DNA of 64,000 nucleotides, from positions 620,001 through 684,000 of the forward strand of contig NZ_JAJHIZ010000003.1 of NCBI RefSeq assembly GCF_021538615.1, in the 5' to 3' direction. Below the pieces are notes generated by a model. The model worked only from the letters and a program-made list of their open reading frames with translations. It searched no databases and was not told the origin of the DNA. The position numbers and the translations under genes are program-made. Positions 8,600-18,565 of this stretch are shown one piece after another. The DNA is from Niabella agricola (lineage in GTDB: Bacteria; Bacteroidota; Bacteroidia; Chitinophagales; Chitinophagaceae). Position 1 is the first letter of the stretch, and the number at the start of each line of letters is the position of its first letter.

Positions 8600-10009
8600 T
8601 TAATTTACGATCCAGTATTTATCAGTTGCGTCAAAATTACTGTACACATAAAAATCCCCGCTGGCTTCCATACCATACAGCTTTGTTCCTACACAGATGA
8701 TCTTTGCAAACCGGTTCCATCCCAGGCCCATCCGGCTTTTGGAGCCAATAGACCCCGTAGCCATTACAGGAACTGTCCATAAATACCCCGTTGCATCCAC
8801 TCCCAACAATGTCTGGTAGTCGAACAATGCGTAAGGAGTATACGTAAATCCGGTGCCTACTACTGTTCCGTTTGGTGTGCCCCAGGTAGCATTGGGAAGC
8901 GCAAACCAGAATTTCATCTCACCCGTTGTTTCAGCAATGGAATAAAAAAAGCCTCTGGCCGGCACATACTTCAGGAAAGTAAAGCCCGCACCAAAATTAT
9001 CCACCCCTGCCGGTGTTTTAACGATTGTTAAAATACCGTTTACGATCTGGTACATATATACATTGTTATTGGTTTGAATGCCTATAAACCGGTCGCCATC
9101 ATAGAAAAAGAAATCCCTGAAAGCCGTGCGTGACACCAGTGCCGGGTACTTCGACTTTTCAGCTAATTCACCATTCGCTCCCACTGCATATACGATCAGA
9201 TCACCGGAGGTATTCCATTCACACAGATCGTCATTGAAACGAAAATATTTACTATTAACATTTCCTTTCAATGCGATTTTTGTACCACGGTCCGTAACAG
9301 CCTCCGGGGCGCTAAAAGCCTGATAATTGTTCCGCACTGTATCGATACCCTGGGGCAGGAAAAATATAGTACGGAATTGAAAGGTTCCGCCAGATGGAAA
9401 ATCAGGCAGTACAGCAATCGTATCACCCCGGTTAATGGCAACTGTATTGATCGTGTTTGATTTCGTGGTATATGTAATTTCCGAATAGATCACACTGTCT
9501 CCGGGCGTTGTTTTAGACAAGGCCAGGTTGTACCGGGATTGATTATAATCATAATCAAATGAAGTTAATGACCGGGCCCGCAGCCCATCCGCAAAACTTG
9601 GCCCCCAAACCGTTGCCGTTGCAGATGAAAGCAATGAAGTCTCCCCTTTGTTATTGGTATTTCTGAATTCGATCAGCATTGACCCTTCAGGCAAATGCTC
9701 CAGTATCACGGAATCCTTCTGCACGCCCGCGGTTGTACGAACAAATTGCTTAACAACGGAATCGCGGCGCTGGTTCCAATAGATAATGGTACGTTCTACT
9801 TTAGGGTCACTGCTTATATACCATACCAACTTGGTCTTTCCAAATCCCGGGTACGATTTTATTGAATCTACTTTTCCAAGGTAAACAGTCTCTTCCTTAT
9901 CCTCATATTTGCTTTGAATATCATTCATTTTATCGCATGATGACAGCAGCAACATGCAAAAAAGCGGAAGGGCGAGTGCTGTGTAAAATAATATACTGAG
10001 CTTTTTCAT
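8600..10009 (-). CDS. Surface lipoprotein: DUF4998-like N-terminus plus tachylectin-like propeller
   Basis: A 469-residue lipoprotein (lipobox LLSSC, Cys25). Residues about 26-220 resemble DUF4998, a paired beta-sandwich region common in SusD-associated lipoproteins (KTKLVWYISSDPKVERTIIYWN). The second half changes character: 'LLGVDATGYLWTVPVMATGSIGSKSRMG', 'LGWNRFAKIICVGTKLYGMEASGDFYVY'. The pattern 'G.GW..F..i...G..LYg....Gd.yvy' is that of tachylectin-2-like, sugar-binding propellers. It follows the DUF4959/DUF5000-like lipoprotein in the susC/susD operon, so it is probably a surface glycan-binding protein. The domain names are by recalled pattern, not a search. Confidence 0.72.
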   Translation of the reverse strand: MKKLSILFYTALALPLFCMLLLSSCDKMNDIQSKYEDKEETVYLGKVDSIKSYPGFGKTKLVWYISSDPKVERTIIYWNQRRDSVVKQFVRTTAGVQKDSVILEHLPEGSMLIEFRNTNNKGETSLLSSATATVWGPSFADGLRARSLTSFDYDYNQSRYNLALSKTTPGDSVIYSEITYTTKSNTINTVAINRGDTIAVLPDFPSGGTFQFRTIFFLPQGIDTVRNNYQAFSAPEAVTDRGTKIALKGNVNSKYFRFNDDLCEWNTSGDLIVYAVGANGELAEKSKYPALVSRTAFRDFFFYDGDRFIGIQTNNNVYMYQIVNGILTIVKTPAGVDNFGAGFTFLKYVPARGFFYSIAETTGEMKFWFALPNATWGTPNGTVVGTGFTYTPYALFDYQTLLGVDATGYLWTVPVMATGSIGSKSRMGLGWNRFAKIICVGTKLYGMEASGDFYVYSNFDATDKYWIVN

Positions 10010-10042
10010 TTTTAAGATTTTTATGCTACTTTTTCGGCTGCC

Positions 10043-11335
10043 TTAGTTTTGCGGTACGGTATTGTCCCCGTAAAAGGTAATTTCGCCCATTGAAAAATAA
10101 TTATTGGACGGCGGAGGCATCATATTACCCACCTGGCGCACAAAAATCCGGACATACCGCACCGGTTTGGCATCAATCGGCATTTCATACTCCGTGCCGT
10201 TGGCAGAAATATTTGCTATAGCCTGCTGATCGGGTGGTACCATCAGATCATAACGGGGGATGGCATGCCAGCCCAGGTATTGCCAGTCGTTTTTAAAGCT
10301 TGTTGCCGGCAGCACAGTGGTAGGATCCACACCCGCAATAGCCCCCCAGCGTACACTCAGTGAATCCAGCCAGTAAGGGCGGTCGGGCAATTTGGAAAAA
10401 TCGATTTTATCCGTACCCCAGGCTTCAAACTGCTGAATATTTACCTGACCATAAGGACTGTTTACATGATAGCCATGAATCACAATGCGGCTTAGCTTTA
10501 CCACCTGTTTCATATCAAACGTGATGGACAAACCACTGCTACCCTGTGTCGTTAGCCAGCCGTGTCCGCTCGTATTTACTACATTATCCCAAAGTGAGCT
10601 GAAAGGCTTACCGCTCAACGTAGTTGTATTGTCATAGGGGATGTTGGCGCGGTAGTCTGCATATGGTTTTGGTATAACTGTTTCATAAAATGGGGTTGTC
10701 GAATAACGTATTGTATCAGACGTATTTCCCCATTTATCCTCAAACGTGAGTGCAAAATCCGTTGGCTCCGGATCAAATCCTCTGAAAGCATGCTTATCAT
10801 TTGCAACTGTTGTAAAATACACTTCTTTGGTTTCAAGGTCCTTCCTGATCTCACCGGGAGCCAGCAGGCGCAGTCCCAGCTCCGTACTGGTTTGATTTTC
10901 CCAGTTGGCAACGATGCCCCCGAAACCTGGCTGTAACCGTATTGATTTTTTTGCAAGGCTCACCAAGCCTTCCATCGGCTCAAATTCTACTTCCGTAGAT
11001 TCGGATCGCTGTTCCTGCTTATTTACTTTATACACTTTTGCTTTTACCTTTGTATGCTCGGGCAAATTGAATCCTTCTATCCGAAGCGTATTTTTATACA
11101 CCGAAGATTTCTCTGTGAATATTTGACCGTTCCGCTCGTACTCTACCATTACATAGAGCAGGTTATCTTCCTTTGGAACATCATAAGCGATGATTGCACC
11201 ACCATTGATCGGGGTGATGGAGCTAACCGTAACCGGGGCCGAATTCCATACACCGGGGGTCTTTTCCTTTTCTTTTCTGCAAGCGTATAAAAGACCCAAA
11301 ACGATCAATCCGATTATAAAACTATATTTCTTCAT
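10043..11335 (-). CDS. Surface lipoprotein with DUF4959/DUF5126/DUF5000-like domains
   Basis: About 430 residues from the ATG at 11335, chosen because MKKYSFIIGLIVLGLLYAC gives a clean lipoprotein signal; an in-frame ATG six codons earlier is less good. Order: a DUF4959-like sandwich (VSSITPINGGAIIAYDVP), a DUF5126-like middle (RLQPGFGGIVANWEN) and a C-terminal F5/8-type discoidin-like DUF5000 domain (WLTTQGSSGLSITFDM, then KPVRYVRIFVRQVG and FSMGEITFYG). This three-domain set typically follows susD and helps hold glycan at the cell surface. It sits 27 bp behind susD. Confidence 0.78.
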   Translation of the reverse strand: MKKYSFIIGLIVLGLLYACRKEKEKTPGVWNSAPVTVSSITPINGGAIIAYDVPKEDNLLYVMVEYERNGQIFTEKSSVYKNTLRIEGFNLPEHTKVKAKVYKVNKQEQRSESTEVEFEPMEGLVSLAKKSIRLQPGFGGIVANWENQTSTELGLRLLAPGEIRKDLETKEVYFTTVANDKHAFRGFDPEPTDFALTFEDKWGNTSDTIRYSTTPFYETVIPKPYADYRANIPYDNTTTLSGKPFSSLWDNVVNTSGHGWLTTQGSSGLSITFDMKQVVKLSRIVIHGYHVNSPYGQVNIQQFEAWGTDKIDFSKLPDRPYWLDSLSVRWGAIAGVDPTTVLPATSFKNDWQYLGWHAIPRYDLMVPPDQQAIANISANGTEYEMPIDAKPVRYVRIFVRQVGNMMPPPSNNYFSMGEITFYGDNTVPQN

Positions 11336-11380
11336 AAGAAAATTCATTGTCATTTATTAAAAAACCGCTCCCTCTACCCG

Positions 11381-13375
11381 TTATTGCCATCCATAGGTCT
11401 GAACCAAATTCGTGTTAGCAAGCAGGTCTGATTTTTTGATCGGGTACAGGTAGTCTTTGTAACTAACCACACGGGTGGGGCCGTATACAAATGGCACATA
11501 AAACAAATTCGGATCTGTTGTATTCAACGACCAGGAAGTGGGTGGCAGGCTCCAGTACTGGCTTGCCGTTTTCCAGCGGCGGATATCCCAGAAACGCTGT
11601 CCTTCAAATGCCAATTCGATCAGGCGTTCCCGCTGTATGATCTTCCGCATCTCGTTCTTATTAGCGGGAGCCGCGGGATTCAGGGCTGCAGTTTGCCAGG
11701 ATTGTACGACTCCGTTCAGTCCCGCATTGGCCCGTACTTTATCGATCCATTCATACACTTCAGCATCCGGAGCCCCCTTTACTTCATTCAGCGCCTCGCT
11801 GTACAGCAGGTAAAGGTCGGCCAGGCGGAGCAAAGGAAATTGATACGGATATGCCGAAAATGCATTTCCGGTAACGCCCTTACTGGCGGAGCTTTCAAAG
11901 GCAATGATCTTTTTAGGCATATACGAAGCATAACCCGAAAACGTACCTACTTCGCCCGCTCTGTGGCGCAGGTACACCCCGAATGTTTTTCCACCGTCAA
12001 TTGTTGTTGATGCGATCTCAAAATAACCGCGGTCAAAACCCAGGTCGGCATAAAAACGGGGTTCCCGGAAGAAATTCATAGATGCTGTAATTTCCCCTGT
12101 TGGAATATAGGTGGTGTGATTATCACTGGCCGTTGCACGACGTGGTTGATACCGGTGGGCATAATCGAATGTTTTATCATCCTCTATGGGCACCCCGTTG
12201 TTGGAATAAAATAATTCCGCCATATGCCAGGAAGCAGAGCAATAGTTAACCAGGAAGGCCTGGTCCTGAGCATACATCTGCGGATACAGTGATTTTACCA
12301 TATTGCCAAGCGCGGCCAAACCCAGCCCCCCGCTTTTACCATCGGCAAACTGCTCTTGGGTAGCCCATATGACACCCGGGTTACGCTCCAGGCTTTCCGT
12401 GATCGATTTCCGGATGGTCATTAATTGCACCATGCTGTCATTCATCGCAAAAGTTTGGGCGCCGCCGGAAAATTTATCAAACTTGTATAACCGGAAGCCA
12501 TTACTTTCGGCAGCATCAATGGCCGCCTTGATAGCCGTAGCAGCGCGTTCCCATTTTTTGGAATCGTATGCAGTAGACACCAATTGCTTCTGCCGGTTAT
12601 CCGTCCAGCCCGCATAATCGGGATTTCCGTTAAACAGGGGGCTTGCGGCCCATGCCAGTAGCTTTGCTTTTACGCCCAGTGCAATTACCTGGGAAATTCT
12701 TCCCTGTTCGGTTGCAGGGTCTGGCAGTACGGGCGGCAGTCCGGAAATCGCTTCGTCGATCAATCCGGCAATATAATCCACGCATTCATCTACCGGCTCC
12801 CGGTACACCCTGGTTTGTTCCGGCGGAGCTGAAACAGGAATATTTTCTTTAACCAGTACAATGGGACCATACAGCTGCAACAAAAAGAAATGATAGTAGG
12901 CCTTCAGGAATTTCACTTCCGATATCCAGCGGGTGCGTTCATCCTCCGTAATGTCCCTGGGTATATGAGCGTTTTCCAGGAAAATATTACAATCGCGTAT
13001 GGCCTGGTACATCGCCGTACCTCCATTTCTGCCCGACCAGTAGTCCTGGTAGGGCGTATTTGTATTCTGAAGTCCTCTAGCAATCATACCTCCGGGAGAG
13101 TTTGCTGCCCTGCTGTCTGCCCGAAGATCAAATTCATCCCTGCTGGTAAAATAAGTGGGATAAAAGAAAGGATCCGTAGGATCGGGCAGCCAGGAATAAC
13201 AGGTTCTCAGAAACTTTTCCATTACTGAACGATTTGAAAAAGCATGATCCAGCGTGGGCGTATCATTGGGCACCACGTCCAGAAATTTGTTGCACCCCCA
13301 GGCCCCCAGCAACAGAAGAAAGACTCCCAGGATACCCGCCCATTTTGAAAATGATTTATAAATATCTTGTATCAT
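11381..13375 (-). CDS. RagB/SusD family glycan-binding lipoprotein
   Basis: A 664-residue SusD homolog. The N-terminus leads to the lipobox GAWGC (Cys28), then NKFLDVVPNDTPTLDHAF, the usual start of mature SusD proteins. The C-terminal signature 'IIQRERLIELAFEGQRFWDIRRWK' is the family hallmark. SusD proteins sit on the outer membrane as a lid on SusC and capture oligosaccharides. It begins 28 bp after the susC stop codon, as in almost all such pairs. At 664 residues it is somewhat longer than the usual 500-600. Confidence 0.95.
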   Translation of the reverse strand: MIQDIYKSFSKWAGILGVFLLLLGAWGCNKFLDVVPNDTPTLDHAFSNRSVMEKFLRTCYSWLPDPTDPFFYPTYFTSRDEFDLRADSRAANSPGGMIARGLQNTNTPYQDYWSGRNGGTAMYQAIRDCNIFLENAHIPRDITEDERTRWISEVKFLKAYYHFFLLQLYGPIVLVKENIPVSAPPEQTRVYREPVDECVDYIAGLIDEAISGLPPVLPDPATEQGRISQVIALGVKAKLLAWAASPLFNGNPDYAGWTDNRQKQLVSTAYDSKKWERAATAIKAAIDAAESNGFRLYKFDKFSGGAQTFAMNDSMVQLMTIRKSITESLERNPGVIWATQEQFADGKSGGLGLAALGNMVKSLYPQMYAQDQAFLVNYCSASWHMAELFYSNNGVPIEDDKTFDYAHRYQPRRATASDNHTTYIPTGEITASMNFFREPRFYADLGFDRGYFEIASTTIDGGKTFGVYLRHRAGEVGTFSGYASYMPKKIIAFESSASKGVTGNAFSAYPYQFPLLRLADLYLLYSEALNEVKGAPDAEVYEWIDKVRANAGLNGVVQSWQTAALNPAAPANKNEMRKIIQRERLIELAFEGQRFWDIRRWKTASQYWSLPPTSWSLNTTDPNLFYVPFVYGPTRVVSYKDYLYPIKKSDLLANTNLVQTYGWQ

Positions 13376-13403
13376 CTTTATATAATTTTAGTTTAGCAGT
13401 AAA

Positions 13404-16400
13404 TTAAAAAGTAGCGCTCAATCCAAAGTTGATCACCCGCTGAACAGGATACCCCAGTCCATTCCCTGCCATCTCCGGATCCCACATTTTGAATTTAGAC
13501 CACAGCAAAAGATTGGTACCACTCAGGTATAAGCGAAACTTGTCAACGCGCGCCTTTTTTGATAACCGGTCAGGAAGGGTATAACCAAACTCAGCTGACT
13601 TCAGGCGAACAAACGAACCGTCACGCAGCCAATGCGTACTATATACGTTTTTAGAGGGCTGGCCGTTATTCTGGATCACGTATTCCGACAGCCGCGGCCA
13701 AAAGGCATTGATATTCCGATTATTCTCCGACCAGTAGTCGTCTGCTATATATTGCAATACGCCTCTTTGCCCTTGATTCACAAATGGCGTGATCTTTTCC
13801 GGATCGATAAAGAAGGAAGACCGGGCAGAACCCTGGAAGAAGAGGGAAAGATCAAAGGATTTATATCCCGCCGTAAAACCGCCCCCATAAATGATCTCCG
13901 GAACGGTAGGATAACCGATAGGAACCATATCATCGAAATCGATCTGACCGTCTCCGTTAATGTCTTTGTATTTAATATCTCCTGCACCATACTCCCCAAA
14001 TAACTGACGGGGTGAGTTCTGCACTTCTTCCTCATCAATAAACAACCGTTCTGCAATTAATCCCATTGGCTGGGAAAGTTTCAGACCAACGCGGGATCTC
14101 CAGGGCGTATTGCTATAGTCGGGCTCTTCATATTTCTTATATTTACTGGAAGCATACGTAAACGTACCATTTACCAGCAACCAGAAACCGCTCTGGAAAT
14201 TCTTGTCATATTTTATTTCCGTTTCAAAACCTTTACCCTGTGCTACGCCTACATTGGCCCAGGGAATCACACGTAGTCCCATCGTGGTTGGTATATCAGC
14301 CCGTTCCTGTAGTACATTTTCGCGGGTCTCGGCAAAAAAATCCGTAATCAATGTAAAGTTTCTGAATAACCCCAGCTCCAGTCTTAAATTGGTCTTTTTG
14401 GCAATCTCCCAGGTGATCAGATCATTGGCATACCGGCCAATGGTAACCCCCGAACGATAGGCCCTGTTATATCCAAACCAATAACCTGCACCGTTCATAT
14501 CTACTTGTGGCAGGTAAAAGAAGCGATCGACCACATTTGAGATCAGGTCATCATCCTTTCTACTGGTACCACCGATCTGATCGTTACCTACTTTACCATA
14601 GGTACCGCTGATCTTCAATGTACTGATCACCTCTTTCGCGTTCTGCATGAACGTCTCGTTGCTTACCACCCATCCGGCACCTACAGAAGGGAAGAAACCC
14701 CACCGGTTCTTTTGGGCAAACCGCTCACTCCCGTTATACCCATAGTTAAACTCCAGGAAATATCGGGAATCATATCCATATGCAACCCTGCCCGCAGAAG
14801 AAATATTGCGCTGGGGCAATGAAGCCTGAAGTTGCTGATTGTCGGTAATTCTCGTTCCATCGCTCAGCCGTTCCTTCACAACCTGGCTGGCAGACCGGAT
14901 GGTTTCTACCAGCGTAACATTAATATCATGCACATCATTGAGCGTTTTGTTATACCCCAGACGTACCTCTCCATATTGAATGGCGCCTACGGTTCTGTTA
15001 CCTGGACTATAGCTTAGATACTCTGTTCCCCCATCTGGGTTCAGCGGCGTCAGCTGATAAGACCCGTCGATGGTTGTAGCCGGGATATAATAAAACGGAT
15101 TATATCCCCTGGACTGTTCGTATGAAGCCTTTCGCGTTACATTATATATGCCTTTGAGCGTCGCTCCTTTTAAAGCACCGTTGAATTTATGTTCCATTTC
15201 CAGCTGCAGTAACATCATAGACTTTTTTTGCTGCATAAAATTGCTTGCCAGAGTCGCGGCCGGGTTTTTCAAGCTCCTTTCCTGGTTATTTCCAAAAAGG
15301 ATATGCTTTGTAAACGCATTGGCTGAATCGGGTGGATAATAGGGCAAGAATTCCACAGGCACCGCATTGCGGGCATCCTGGAATACTGCCGCACCACCGC
15401 TTGCCGGACCGCTCAGATCATCAAACGACCCATAAGCCCTTACAATGGCTGTTGTGAAAGGAGTGAACTTAATGGTCACATTGGAGCGCAGCTGAAAACG
15501 ATCAATATTGATATTGTTCTTGATCAGGTTCTCCGGACTTTCCTTGATAATTCCCTGGTCTTTCTGGTAATTGGCCGCCAGGTAATAGAGCACTGTTTGT
15601 CCCCCCCCGGTCATATTCAGGTTGGCGCGCCGGTTCACCGCTTTGTTTTTTATCAGGTAGTCGTACCAATCTACAGAAGGATATAAAATGGGATTGGTTC
15701 CCAGTTCCGTTTCCCGGATCTTTGTTGGAGAATATGGCAGCATTACCATCGCATCCCGCGTCCTTACCGCCTCATTCCGCAGTTTCATATACGTAATCGG
15801 ATCGGCTAGTTTCACCAGTTCTGAGTTGTAGGAATTGGACTGCTCTGCCCTGAAGTTGAAGGCCAGCTTATCTACCTTCCCCTCCTTGGTCGTTACCAGG
15901 ATCACCCCATTGGCTCCGCGGGCACCATAGAGTGCCGCCGCGTTGGCATCTTTCATAATGGAAAATGAGGCAATATCGTCCACATTGATCCGGGCCAGGT
16001 CATTCGGTTCCATTTCTATACCATCGATCAAGATCAGCGGATTCTGCTTACCTGAAGAACTAAAGGAAGTAATCCCACGAATAAAAAATTCCGCATTATC
16101 CAGCCCCGGCTCGCCCGAACGCTGATAAGCGATTACCCCGGCCAGTCTTCCCGCAAAAGCCGTTGTCAGGTTGCTGGAGGGAACTTTTAAACTGGATGGG
16201 TTTACGGTAGTAATGGCGCTTACCACACTTTCCTTTTTTTGTTTTCCATAAGCCACCACCACTACATCGTCTTCGCTTTTAGAAACCGCCTTTAAGGTAA
16301 TCTCCATATTTTGATTTGTTGGTAATGCCACAGGGACTTCCCTGTCTTCATAACCAACATAGGTCACTACCAGCACCGCCTTGTCTGCCGGAAGTTTTAA

Positions 16401-16658
16401 AGAGAATTTACCCGCCATATCCGTGTTCGTTCCTGTTGTGGTCCCCTTGATAATAACACTGGCACCAATGATCCCTACTCCTATTTCGTCAACAACCCGG
16501 CCGGTAAGGATTTTATCTTCCTGGGCAGATCCCGTCCCGGGTTTCAGTACCAATAAGAAAAACAAGAAGCACAGCAGGGTCCGGCCGTTCAAAAAAGCCA
16601 GACAACAAATTCTCATCCGATCATTTTGATAGCTGTCGTAATTTTTATGTTCTTTCAT
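13404..16658 (-). CDS. SusC/RagA TonB-linked outer-membrane transporter
   Basis: A 1084-residue TonB-dependent importer. After the signal region (ending GTGSAQ) comes a carboxypeptidase-regulatory-like beta-sandwich (LTGRVVDEIGVGIIGASVIIKG), the VVVVAYGKQKKESVVSAI segment that serves as TonB box and lead-in, a plug with the family signature DANAAALYGARGANGVILV, and a beta-barrel ending in the aromatic TF. It imports the oligosaccharides captured by SusD. It is the first gene of an eight-gene minus-strand operon. The conserved promoter element at 16876-16999 lies about 220-340 bp upstream, giving a long leader. Confidence 0.96.
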   Translation of the reverse strand: MKEHKNYDSYQNDRMRICCLAFLNGRTLLCFLFFLLVLKPGTGSAQEDKILTGRVVDEIGVGIIGASVIIKGTTTGTNTDMAGKFSLKLPADKAVLVVTYVGYEDREVPVALPTNQNMEITLKAVSKSEDDVVVVAYGKQKKESVVSAITTVNPSSLKVPSSNLTTAFAGRLAGVIAYQRSGEPGLDNAEFFIRGITSFSSSGKQNPLILIDGIEMEPNDLARINVDDIASFSIMKDANAAALYGARGANGVILVTTKEGKVDKLAFNFRAEQSNSYNSELVKLADPITYMKLRNEAVRTRDAMVMLPYSPTKIRETELGTNPILYPSVDWYDYLIKNKAVNRRANLNMTGGGQTVLYYLAANYQKDQGIIKESPENLIKNNINIDRFQLRSNVTIKFTPFTTAIVRAYGSFDDLSGPASGGAAVFQDARNAVPVEFLPYYPPDSANAFTKHILFGNNQERSLKNPAATLASNFMQQKKSMMLLQLEMEHKFNGALKGATLKGIYNVTRKASYEQSRGYNPFYYIPATTIDGSYQLTPLNPDGGTEYLSYSPGNRTVGAIQYGEVRLGYNKTLNDVHDINVTLVETIRSASQVVKERLSDGTRITDNQQLQASLPQRNISSAGRVAYGYDSRYFLEFNYGYNGSERFAQKNRWGFFPSVGAGWVVSNETFMQNAKEVISTLKISGTYGKVGNDQIGGTSRKDDDLISNVVDRFFYLPQVDMNGAGYWFGYNRAYRSGVTIGRYANDLITWEIAKKTNLRLELGLFRNFTLITDFFAETRENVLQERADIPTTMGLRVIPWANVGVAQGKGFETEIKYDKNFQSGFWLLVNGTFTYASSKYKKYEEPDYSNTPWRSRVGLKLSQPMGLIAERLFIDEEEVQNSPRQLFGEYGAGDIKYKDINGDGQIDFDDMVPIGYPTVPEIIYGGGFTAGYKSFDLSLFFQGSARSSFFIDPEKITPFVNQGQRGVLQYIADDYWSENNRNINAFWPRLSEYVIQNNGQPSKNVYSTHWLRDGSFVRLKSAEFGYTLPDRLSKKARVDKFRLYLSGTNLLLWSKFKMWDPEMAGNGLGYPVQRVINFGLSATF

Positions 16659-16875
16659 TTTATTTCTGATTATTGTGTCCTTATCAACTTTAAGGGCTTG
16701 ACTTGTTTGCCCAGTACATAAAGGCCGGTTAAAAAATACCAGTACAAAAGAGAATGCTCAGGTCGGGTACTTATGGTTCTCATAAAAACCGGCCATCAAT
16801 AAAATGAGAAGAATCATTTTCCGGGAGGAGATAAAAAATCCGGAAAACTTCATAAAGCAATTGCCAATTATCATT

Positions 16876-16999
16876 TTTTGCAGTTTTTTAGCGGTTTTAC
16901 AACCAGTATTACACGCAATATAACAGCAAAAGGTGTAAAAAACAAGTTTTTTGCGGATTTTTTGCGGATTTAAATTTTAATTTATGCAAACAAACCGAC
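16876..16999 (-). promoter_or_regulatory. Conserved promoter/operator element, copy A (upstream of susC-1)
   Basis: One of three copies of an element of about 125 bp (others at 23866-23993 and 60391-60513). On the minus strand it contains TTG (16945-16943), 20 bp, then TATATTG (16922-16916), matching the Bacteroidota -33/-7 promoter. Just upstream of the -33 box are two direct TGCGG half-sites (16952-16956 and 16963-16967) exactly 11 bp apart. More half-sites, ACGCAA and TGCA, lie at the flanks. Placement upstream of -33 suits an activator, while the downstream half-sites could also serve a repressor. Confidence 0.7.
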
Positions 17000-17453
17000 T
17001 AGTCATGGTCTTAAAACCCGGCCTGTCTGTTTTAAAAACGAGGTACGCCGTTTAAAATCAGTAGCTTAGAATCTATACAAGAGCCTGTCAAGCCGTTTAA
17101 TGTTTAGGTGTGTACGTTACCGGCTTTAATAAATAAAGAAAACACCAGCAACATCTGCATTACCTGCCGCACAGCACCGCTCGTAGCACTGTTTAAATAC
17201 AGTCATCTTGCTATTTGTTGTTGCCCGCTAAAGTAACCATGCATCGACGTCGCGATCTCCTTACGGTGTTCCACTATTTTACTACTGGTCCTGATTGACA
17301 GGAACAAACTATGGTCCTGTTATTACAGGCCTCCCCTGTATATCATGAAGACGGCGACATACCTTTCAATCTTTACATCATACCATCATACTTCCTTATG
17401 TTAACACGAATGAAGATTCTGTATCTGTCAGATGATCATCAGTCCTGTTTTTA
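17000..17453. other. Non-coding stretch between the two susC operons
   Basis: No convincing gene is seen here. It is the 3' end region of the second glycan operon followed by sequence upstream of the conserved element. A short stem (TACAGG, loop CCTCC, CCTGTA) near 17335 lacks a T-run, so it is only a weak terminator candidate. Confidence 0.5.
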
Positions 17454-18536
17454 CTAAGGCATTACATTCACTGCTATCTTTTTAACGACCGTCTCCGCTT
17501 CTTCAATGGTATTGTTAGCAGCAACAAAAACCGCTTCATACCGGCCGGGGGTATTGTATGTATAGCTATACGCTGTTGGCATTGCTCCATAAATGGATGT
17601 CCGAACCGGAATGGACCAATCCTTACCCAGCTCAACCGTACTTAAGGTAACGGGTGCCGAAACCGCCCAGTTCTCACTGTATGGATCATTGTACGGACTA
17701 TTGGGGTCATAAGGCACATATACCGGCAACACCGCCCCCGGGTTGTATTGCGGACTTTTGGGATCGTAGATCGGGTTCTTCGGGTCAAACACCGGGTTAT
17801 TAGGATCATAAATGGGATCCGTGGGATTTTTGTATATTGGTCCGTAAAGTGTTACTCTCGTATTGGTAATGGTGGAACGTGCTTTTGCATTCACCGGGTT
17901 TTCATCCACGATCCGGAAACCGGCAAGGGCCTGATCGGCAATGGTAACAACCGTACCATTTACTACAGCACCAATACTTTTCAGTAAAAAGTTTTCAATG
18001 ATCCATTGCCGCGCATAACCATTGGCCACCTGGGGCCGGTTGATATAACGCAGTGCAAAGTAAACCGGCTTGCCGGCCACTACATACCTAGAAAGATCGA
18101 CCGTGCGGGTAGCCACCATTGCAGCTGAGTTTGCCAGGGCAAAACTATCTGTTATATTTACCCAGGTAGCAGCCTTTACACTGGCAAGGTCGGCATAGTT
18201 CCCGCTAAAGTCTGTGGAAAGCAAAATGGAAAACTGATTGGCCTGTGTTCCTGCCGGATTGCCTGCGGCCACACCGTTTGAAAAACTTAGCGTAAGCCCT
18301 TTACCAGCTACGTCTACGATCCGGCCATCTTTATACTGATAGTCCTTGTAAATTTCACCGGGGTAAAATGAAACCATCGCCGCTGCTCCCGAAAACTTAA
18401 AAACAGCAGGCGTTCCGGCCTTAACCGTCAACTCGGTTGTGGTTACATCAAAGTCGGGCACCGCTACTTCGGCCAGCTCTTTCTGGCAGGATACCAGAAC
18501 GATTCCTGCCATTGCGATCCAATTTTTTATTTTCAT
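17454..18536 (-). CDS. DUF5017-like surface lipoprotein with DP-rich heptad repeats
   Basis: About 360 residues from the ATG at 18536, chosen because MKIKNWIAMAGIVLVSC is a lipoprotein signal; the frame opens 12 codons earlier. The start of the mature protein (VPDFDVTTTELTVKAGTPAVFKFSG, then VSFYPGEIYKDYQY) matches the DUF5017 family found behind susD genes. Within it, at about 17741-17838, a seven-residue unit of the type DPxNPxY is repeated three to four times (DPNNPVF, DPKNPIY, DPKSPQY), mirrored by a 21-bp DNA period. It is the third gene of the susC-2 operon, 29 bp after the disrupted susD. Probably an accessory glycan-binding protein. Confidence 0.75.
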   Translation of the reverse strand: MKIKNWIAMAGIVLVSCQKELAEVAVPDFDVTTTELTVKAGTPAVFKFSGAAAMVSFYPGEIYKDYQYKDGRIVDVAGKGLTLSFSNGVAAGNPAGTQANQFSILLSTDFSGNYADLASVKAATWVNITDSFALANSAAMVATRTVDLSRYVVAGKPVYFALRYINRPQVANGYARQWIIENFLLKSIGAVVNGTVVTIADQALAGFRIVDENPVNAKARSTITNTRVTLYGPIYKNPTDPIYDPNNPVFDPKNPIYDPKSPQYNPGAVLPVYVPYDPNSPYNDPYSENWAVSAPVTLSTVELGKDWSIPVRTSIYGAMPTAYSYTYNTPGRYEAVFVAANNTIEEAETVVKKIAVNVMP

Positions 18537-18565
18537 AACGATTATTTTTTGAAACCAGGCATGCA

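Noticed and set aside
17741..17838. Short repeats as a CRISPR-like array
   Set aside because: The 21-bp period is coding and in frame with DPxNPxY heptads; no spacers or cas genes.
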